DNA from: an uncultured Rhodocyclaceae bacterium
GTDB lineage: Bacteria > Pseudomonadota > Gammaproteobacteria > Burkholderiales > Rhodocyclaceae
Assembly: GCA_903930805.1 (NCBI GenBank)
Contig: CAIYZZ010000131.1
Coordinates: 1-10,442 of the forward strand
DNA length: 10,442 nucleotides
Direction of reading: 5' to 3'
Shown here: positions 6,641 through 10,442 of the stretch, one piece after another
How the letters are laid out: the number at the start of each line of letters is the position of its first letter
How positions within the stretch are numbered: the stretch's first letter is position 1
Program-made: the position numbers and the translations under genes
The notes under the pieces: model-generated
Databases searched by the model: none
What the model was told of the DNA's origin: nothing
What the model saw: the letters and a program-made list of their open reading frames with translations, nothing else

Positions 6641-8833
6641 ATGGGCCGCCGGATGAAATGTTTCGCGGCATTGGCACTACTGCTGATCAGCTTGCCGGCG
6701 CTGGCGCTGCCTTCCTATGCCGAAGTGCGTGCCGCACACAAGCCTTCGGATGCTTGGCTGCTTGCACGCGACGGCATGCCGCTGGCGACGTTGCGCATTG
6801 ATCGCACAGTGCGACGCCTGCCTTGGGTAAAGCTGAACGATATTTCGCCGGCGTTGCGTCGCGCGGTGCTGATTTCGGAAGACAAACGCTTTCTTGAGCA
6901 CGCCGGTGTGGACTGGCAAGCCGCCGCCGCAGGTGCGTGGAGCAATCTGTGGAACGAGAAGACCCGTGGCGCCAGCACGCTGAGCATGCAACTGGTCGGC
7001 CTGCTTGATGTAGAAGCGCGCAGGAAGGTTCGCCGTAGCCTGCTGGAAAAGCTTGACCAGACAGCCGCCGCACTGCGCCTGGAGCGGAACTGGACCAAGA
7101 ATCAGATTCTCGAGGCTTATCTGAATCTGGCACCGTTTCACGGAGAGTTCGTTGGCGTGGCCGCCATGAGCCGGGGCTTGTTCGGCAAATGGCCGGATGG
7201 TCTCGACGAACAGGAAGCCGTGCTGGCTGCCGCCCTTCTGCGTGCGCCAAACGCGAAGCCCGAAGTCGTCGCCCGGCGCGCCTGCGGTCTGCTGAAAGAA
7301 ATGCAGCGCGAGGTGCTTTGTCGCGATATTGATGCTGTCGCTGCTGTGACGCTCGGCAGTGTGCTTCGTCGCCCCGACCAGACGCCACAATTGGCTCCGC
7401 ATCTGGCGGTGAAGTTGCTGACCCAGCCCGGTCAACGCGTGAAATCGACACTCGATGCAGAGCTGCAGCGCTTTGCTGGCGAAGCCTTGCGCCGCCATTT
7501 GGAGGCGTTAGAAAAACGCAACGTCGAAGATGGCGCGGTACTGGTGGCGGACAACGCGACCGGCGAAATCCTGGCCTGGATCGGTTCCAGCGGAGAACTC
7601 TCGGACGCAGCGGAAGTGGATGGTGTCACCGCCCTTCGTCAGGCCGGATCGACGCTGAAGCCTTTTCTCTATGGCATGGCCTTTGAGCGTCGCGACCTCA
7701 CTGCCGTTTCGCTCATAGAAGACGCACCGCTGACGCTGGCCACCGGCAACGGTATCTACGCGCCGCAGAACTACGAACCAGACTATCGCGGCTGGGTCAG
7801 CGCACGCACGGCGCTGGCCGGATCGCTGAATGTGCCGGCAGTGAAGACCTTGGTCCGCATCGGTGCCGACGAGTTTCAGCAACGCCTGCGCCGCTTTGGT
7901 TTCGACAGCCTGACCGAGCGCGGCGACTGGTACGGTTACAGTCTGGCGCTGGGTTCGGCCGACATCTCCCTGCTGATGCTGGCGAATGGCTATCGCACGC
8001 TGGCTAATGAGGGACGCTGGACGAAATTGCGTGTAACGCCGGAAGGTAAACCGCCGGCATGCCGCAAAGAAGCCTGCACCACGTTCATTTCAGCCCCACG
8101 TCAGGCGATATCGGCCGCCGCCAGTTTTCTGGTCGGAGATATTTTGGCCGACCGTGCCGCGCGCGCTGGGACCTTCGGCCTCGAATCTTGGCTCGCCACA
8201 CCTTACTGGAGCGCAGCTAAGACCGGTACCAGCAAGGATATGCGCGACAATTGGTGCGCCGGCTTCTCGCGCCGCTACACAGTCGCGGTGTGGGTCGGCA
8301 ATGCTTCGGGCGCAGCGATGCATGATGTCTCCGGCATCTCGGGCGCGGCGCCGGTGTGGCGCGAAGTGATGGACTGGCTGCACCGAGGCGATGGTGCCGG
8401 GCGCGGCAAGGTAAGTAGCCTGCCACCTGCCGCACCGCCGGGAGTGGTGGCGCGCACGATTCGCTTCGAGTCCGCCGCCGGACGCCCCGGTGAACCGCCG
8501 CGCCGCGAGTGGTTTCTTGCTGGCACTGAGCGCAGCGTCGTGCGTTCGGCCACGACGCTGGCGCTAGCGCACATTGTCTACCCGGCCGAAGGCACGGTGA
8601 TCGCGCTCGACCCAGACATTCCCCCGGGACGTCAGCGGCTTCCCCTGCAGTTGTCGGCAGAGGGTGCCGCTGGCTGGCAATGGCGCATCGACGGCAAACC
8701 GGCCGGCCGCGCCGACCACGCTAGCCGCTGGCTGCCGCAACCAGGTAAACACCGCCTGGCGCTGGTGGATGCAAGAAACACAGAACTTGACGCCGTGACC
8801 TTCGAAATCCGGGCCCTGCGAGGGAGGCGCTGA
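6641..8833 (+). CDS. pbpC: Penicillin-binding protein 1C, bifunctional transglycosylase/transpeptidase
   Basis: This 730-residue enzyme builds and crosslinks peptidoglycan on the outer face of the inner membrane. A hydrophobic stretch at residues 7-23 is a signal anchor, possibly cleavable after ALA. The GT51 glycosyltransferase domain covers about 55-215: motif ED-KRFLEHAGVD at 80-91 with catalytic Glu80, RGASTLSMQL at 109-118, and NQILEAYLN at 154-162. The transpeptidase domain covers about 295-580, with STLK (nucleophile Ser337, Lys340), SLN at 395-397 and KTGT at 527-530, all intact. Residues about 640-727 match the small beta domain found at the C-terminus of PBP1C proteins (BiPBP_C). 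Length is near that of E. coli PbpC (770). The ATG at 6641 has GAGG at 6628-6631; the in-frame ATG at 6653 lacks a site. It lies downstream of the macroglobulin gene, as in E. coli, and is probably cotranscribed with it. Confidence 0.95.
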   Translation: MGRRMKCFAALALLLISLPALALPSYAEVRAAHKPSDAWLLARDGMPLATLRIDRTVRRLPWVKLNDISPALRRAVLISEDKRFLEHAGVDWQAAAAGAWSNLWNEKTRGASTLSMQLVGLLDVEARRKVRRSLLEKLDQTAAALRLERNWTKNQILEAYLNLAPFHGEFVGVAAMSRGLFGKWPDGLDEQEAVLAAALLRAPNAKPEVVARRACGLLKEMQREVLCRDIDAVAAVTLGSVLRRPDQTPQLAPHLAVKLLTQPGQRVKSTLDAELQRFAGEALRRHLEALEKRNVEDGAVLVADNATGEILAWIGSSGELSDAAEVDGVTALRQAGSTLKPFLYGMAFERRDLTAVSLIEDAPLTLATGNGIYAPQNYEPDYRGWVSARTALAGSLNVPAVKTLVRIGADEFQQRLRRFGFDSLTERGDWYGYSLALGSADISLLMLANGYRTLANEGRWTKLRVTPEGKPPACRKEACTTFISAPRQAISAAASFLVGDILADRAARAGTFGLESWLATPYWSAAKTGTSKDMRDNWCAGFSRRYTVAVWVGNASGAAMHDVSGISGAAPVWREVMDWLHRGDGAGRGKVSSLPPAAPPGVVARTIRFESAAGRPGEPPRREWFLAGTERSVVRSATTLALAHIVYPAEGTVIALDPDIPPGRQRLPLQLSAEGAAGWQWRIDGKPAGRADHASRWLPQPGKHRLALVDARNTELDAVTFEIRALRGRR

Positions 8834-8973
8834 ATCGCAGCAACAACTGCAGCCGCAGGAACCGGTTCGTCAAAAGAATAGGAAATGGGTCTTCGGGGAG
8901 TGTGGCTGACACCAGGTGCCGCAGTCAATTGCCGATTTTAGGCCCTAATTATCATCACCCCTCTCGCCTCACC
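8834..8973. other. Intergenic region after pbpC
   Basis: I see no gene and no hairpin followed by a T-run that would serve as a terminator of the macroglobulin-pbpC operon. TTGCCG at 8929-8934 and TATCAT at 8950-8955, 15 bases apart, could be a weak promoter for the proQ-like fragment that follows. Confidence 0.4.
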
Positions 8974-9117
8974 ATGACTGATCCAAAGAGCATACTCCTC
9001 CTTCAGCCCAGCGCTGTACTTGACACACTAAACTCAAACTTCCCGGTATTTCGCGATTGCCAACCTCTGGCCATCGGCATCCATAAAATCATCAAGGCAC
9101 GCGTGCCGGCCTATCAA
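8974..9117 (+). pseudogene. ProQ/FinO-family RNA chaperone, N-terminal fragment
   Basis: The 48 codons from ATG 8974 open with MTDPKSILLLQPSAVLDTL and contain FPVFRDCQPLAIGIHKIIKA, the start of the ProQ/FinO RNA-binding domain (pattern FPxxF....PLAIGIxxxI). ProQ/FinO proteins bind structured RNAs and stabilise or pair small RNAs with targets in the cytosol. Only about the first quarter of the roughly 110-residue domain is present. After Tyr47-Gln48 the frame continues to a stop at 9286-9288, but that tail is the antisense of a minus-strand gene and is not ProQ. The in-frame GTG at 8902 is a poorer start because its GGGGAG lies only one base away. The ATG at 8974 has no clear ribosome binding site. 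The fragment should not fold or bind RNA normally. It is most likely a deletion remnant of a real gene. Confidence 0.7.
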
Positions 9118-9344
9118 TCTGACCATTGGAACATATTCATTTCATCGGGCTTCAGTGCTGACTCGATTTCCCGACATACGGCCCGGACAATTGGCAACCA
9201 GCCCAGACCGACAATGGTGCCGAGAAAATACGGGCCACCCTGGAATTGTTCGGGAAACCGATTCAGGATCGGAATGGCTTTTTCATAGTCCGATTCGATC
9301 AGGTGCAAGTCAGGGTAGTCATCTGCCCACTCAACAGCACGCAT
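9114..9344 (-). CDS. Hypothetical protein, probably truncated at its C-terminus
   Basis: This is a 76-residue frame beginning MRAVEWADDYPDLHLIESDY. I chose the ATG at 9344 because AAGGG lies 5 bases upstream (9350-9354); an in-frame TTG at 9380 would add 12 residues. The composition is that of a real soluble protein, rich in Asp, Glu and Trp, with no signal or membrane segment. GWLPIVRAVCREIE at 48-61 resembles small hypothetical proteins of phages and bacteria with a GW-x-I-x-LC-x-I segment followed by an IKEKFG/LRFY motif. That second motif is absent here: the frame ends in MFQWSD with TGA TAG exactly where proQ-like sequence starts on the other strand. So the 3' end appears deleted. The start overlaps the end of another minus-strand frame, as in coupled gene pairs. 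Function is unknown; an immunity-type protein is only a guess. Confidence 0.5.
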   Translation of the reverse strand: MRAVEWADDYPDLHLIESDYEKAIPILNRFPEQFQGGPYFLGTIVGLGWLPIVRAVCREIESALKPDEMNMFQWSD

Positions 9345-9520
9345 CAGTACCCTTGATGAATAAAATGGTACCGGCGTCAATGAGCGGTTTTGCGGCGAAT
9401 CCGGGTACGCTGAATTGTTCGAATAGAACGGCTGGTCCGATCAAGGGAGTTCGAATCGAATCAGGGCTCGGCGGGATCGCCGGCACGGGAAGTACTGTTA
9501 TGATTTTAAGCGGCGCCGCC
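9333..9520 (-). pseudogene. Possible 3' part of an unidentified gene upstream of the 9114-9344 gene
   Basis: On the minus strand an open stretch without an obvious start codon reads AAPLKIITVLPVPAIPP near 9520 and ends KPLIDAGTILFIKGTDACC with TGA at about 9333-9335. Its upstream limit is a TAG at 9521-9523. The last 12 bases overlap the start of the next minus-strand gene, which uses an AAGGG inside this frame as its ribosome binding site. That arrangement is typical of translationally coupled genes, so this may be the remaining end of a larger protein. The opposite strand is also open here (ATG 9380 to TAA 9523), so direction is uncertain. I do not recognise the protein. Confidence 0.25.
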
Positions 9521-9560
9521 TAAGGGAATTGGAAAAGCCTTCGGTGATTCTCTTCTCTGC

Positions 9561-9728
9561 CTACAACAAGGCGGCGCCATCGAAGCGGATGCCCCCAAGA
9601 GTGTTTAAGCAGTTTTTGTCATCCCAGTCGATAATATTGCCTCTGCGATCGTCCGCAATCCTTCACAAGATTCCCCTGTTCAAATCAATGGCGAATCCTG
9701 TTGTCGAGTTTTCTGATCCTTGTTCCAT
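9561..9728 (-). pseudogene. Unidentified minus-strand reading frame broken by one TGA
   Basis: From ATG 9728 the minus strand reads MEQGSENSTTGFAIDLNRGIL, then TGA at 9663-9665, then in the same frame RIADDRRGNIIDWDDKNCLN and TLGGIRFDGAALL to a TAG at 9561-9563. The second half has the charge pattern of a genuine soluble protein. One nonsense change (for example CGA or TGG to TGA) would explain the break. I do not recognise the family. The opposite strand is open too, from a TTG at 9529 without a ribosome binding site, and gives a less protein-like product. The next codons after the TAG also stay open for 20 residues, suggesting old, decayed coding DNA. Confidence 0.25.
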
Positions 9729-9860
9729 GTGCAGCACAAGCCGCAAAGCCTGGGAGTTCCCTGCGTTGCTACAAGACCACCGATCCCGTCCGTTGCGGCG
9801 GTGATACTTGCGGATGACTCGTTGGATTTCCTATCCTTGGCAAACTCGCAGTTAGACGAA

Positions 9861-9865
9861 AGAGG
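9861..9865 (+). promoter_or_regulatory. Ribosome binding site fixing the start at 9873
   Basis: AGAGG with 7 bases of spacing to ATG 9873. The frame is open back to 9720, but the upstream codons resemble nothing conserved and have no such site, so this signal decides the start. Confidence 0.6.
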
Positions 9866-9872
9866 CAACACT

Positions 9873-10340
9873 ATGCGTAAAAGAATCATTTCTCAAAACC
9901 CACAAGGCAGATCCCCCAGCGGGGACCATTGGCTCGACCTACAACACCTGGCGCAAGTCGAAATCACCTCCGAGGAGTCGGCACACCCGGTCGAGGCCGC
10001 GCTGCTGCCCGGCGGTTCGGGTTGGCGTGCGGCACACGCCGGCGAGCAGACGATCCGCATCCTGTTCGACGCACCGCAAAATATCCGGCGCGTTCAACTG
10101 CTGATAAACGAACAGCACCAGACGCGCACGCAAGAGTTCGCCTTGCGCTGGTCGGCGGATGAGGGGCAGTCGTATCGGGAGATCGTGCGCCAGCAATACA
10201 ATTTCAACCCGGACATGACGCGCGAACTTGAGGATTACACGGTCGATCTCCCCGGGGTGACAACGCTGGAACTCGTCATCAAGCCGGAAATCGGCGGCGG
10301 TAATGCACGGGCCACCTTGTTACAGCTACGTATCGCCTAG
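9873..10340 (+). CDS. Conserved hypothetical protein with F5/8 type C (discoidin)-like fold
   Basis: This is a 155-residue protein without signal peptide or membrane segment, so probably cytosolic. It opens with MRKRIISQNPQGRSPSGDHW. The core from about residue 28 to 155 alternates beta-like strands, with GWRAAHAGEQTIRILFDAP at 50-68, then IRRVQLLINE at 71-80, EFALRWSADEG at 88-98 and a final ELVIKPEIGGGNARATL at 133-149. This order (a GW turn, a strand with F..P, then an I-x-L-x-I strand, a second sheet, and a Gly-rich end) is like discoidin/F5-8 type C carbohydrate-binding beta-sandwiches. I recall similar short proteins annotated only as hypothetical or discoidin-domain in betaproteobacteria. 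The gene is intact and uses GC-rich codons like the core genes. It directly follows the degenerate block, so its promoter may lie within that debris. Ligand and role are unknown. Confidence 0.75.
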   Translation: MRKRIISQNPQGRSPSGDHWLDLQHLAQVEITSEESAHPVEAALLPGGSGWRAAHAGEQTIRILFDAPQNIRRVQLLINEQHQTRTQEFALRWSADEGQSYREIVRQQYNFNPDMTRELEDYTVDLPGVTTLELVIKPEIGGGNARATLLQLRIA

Positions 10341-10367
10341 TAGTCCGCTCCTTCAAAACCATTACAA

Positions 10368-10442
10368 ATGATTCATCGACAGGAGGGACGGTTTTTCGAA
10401 ACGGACCACGATACTTCCTCGCAGAACGTTGTTCTGCGGGAC
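10368..10442 (+). CDS. Possible start of a further gene (partial, runs off the right edge)
   Basis: An open frame of 25 codons, MIHRQEGRFFETDHDTSSQN onwards, begins 27 bases after the previous stop and is still open at the window end. There is no clear ribosome binding site upstream of the ATG. The spacing would fit an operon with the gene at 9873, but so short a frame may be chance. Confidence 0.25.
   Translation, partial: MIHRQEGRFFETDHDTSSQNVVLRD
10420..10438. repeat. Perfect 8-bp inverted repeat with 3-base loop
   Basis: CGCAGAAC, loop GTT, then GTTCTGCG. It would form a stable RNA or DNA hairpin. The bases after it are GGAC, not a T-run, so a standard terminator is not supported within the window. 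It could be a protein-binding site, a REP-like repeat unit or part of the coding sequence at 10368. Confidence 0.45.

Noticed and set aside
8902..9288. A 128-codon plus-strand frame.
   Set aside because: Its middle is a ProQ/FinO fragment but its second half is the antisense of the 9114-9344 gene, so the full frame is a chimera.
9511..9579. GCGGCGCC occurring twice (9511-9518 region and 9571-9578).
   Set aside because: An 8-base GC palindrome repeated once within 70 bases of GC-rich DNA is not enough to call a repeat element.

Overview
The coding parts of this window are GC-rich, with compact spacing and mostly ATG starts preceded by GGAG/GAGG-type ribosome binding sites. Together with the gene families present (alpha-2-macroglobulin beside PBP1C, a ProQ/FinO fragment, a HAD phosphatase of the phosphoglycolate-phosphatase type), this suggests the chromosome of a Gram-negative bacterium, most probably a betaproteobacterium such as a member of Rhodocyclales. 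The taxonomic guess rests on general resemblance, not on a search.

Layout. Bases 1-338 (minus) hold the N-terminal 112 residues of a HAD hydrolase that runs off the left edge. Bases 339-525 are AT-rich intergenic DNA. Bases 526-787 hold a short hypothetical reading frame with a good ribosome binding site that runs, out of frame, into a remnant of an IS4-type (DUF4372) transposase N-terminus. A perfect TATAAT box follows. Bases 874-8833 are the intact core: a 1882-residue periplasmic alpha-2-macroglobulin with its CLEQ thioester motif, and 118 bases later pbpC, a 730-residue bifunctional penicillin-binding protein 1C. This pair is known from other bacteria. The usual proposal is that the macroglobulin traps foreign proteases that enter the periplasm while PBP1C repairs damaged peptidoglycan. 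Unlike E. coli YfhM, the macroglobulin here has an ordinary signal peptide without a lipobox.

Bases 8834-9872 are gene debris. The first 48 codons of a ProQ/FinO-type RNA chaperone (plus strand) stop abruptly at about base 9113, where they abut the 3' end of a truncated minus-strand hypothetical gene. This looks like a deletion that joined two convergent genes. The minus-strand gene starts inside the end of another minus-strand reading frame. Further right, another minus-strand reading frame is broken by one TGA. No intact gene of known function was recognised here.

Bases 9873-10340 encode an intact 155-residue cytosolic protein, probably with an F5/8 type C (discoidin)-like beta-sandwich. 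The last 100 bases hold a possible gene start and a perfect 8-bp inverted repeat.

No tRNA, rRNA, CRISPR array or complete insertion sequence was found. The clearest functional unit is the macroglobulin-pbpC operon. The most unusual structure is the rearranged block at 8974-9730.
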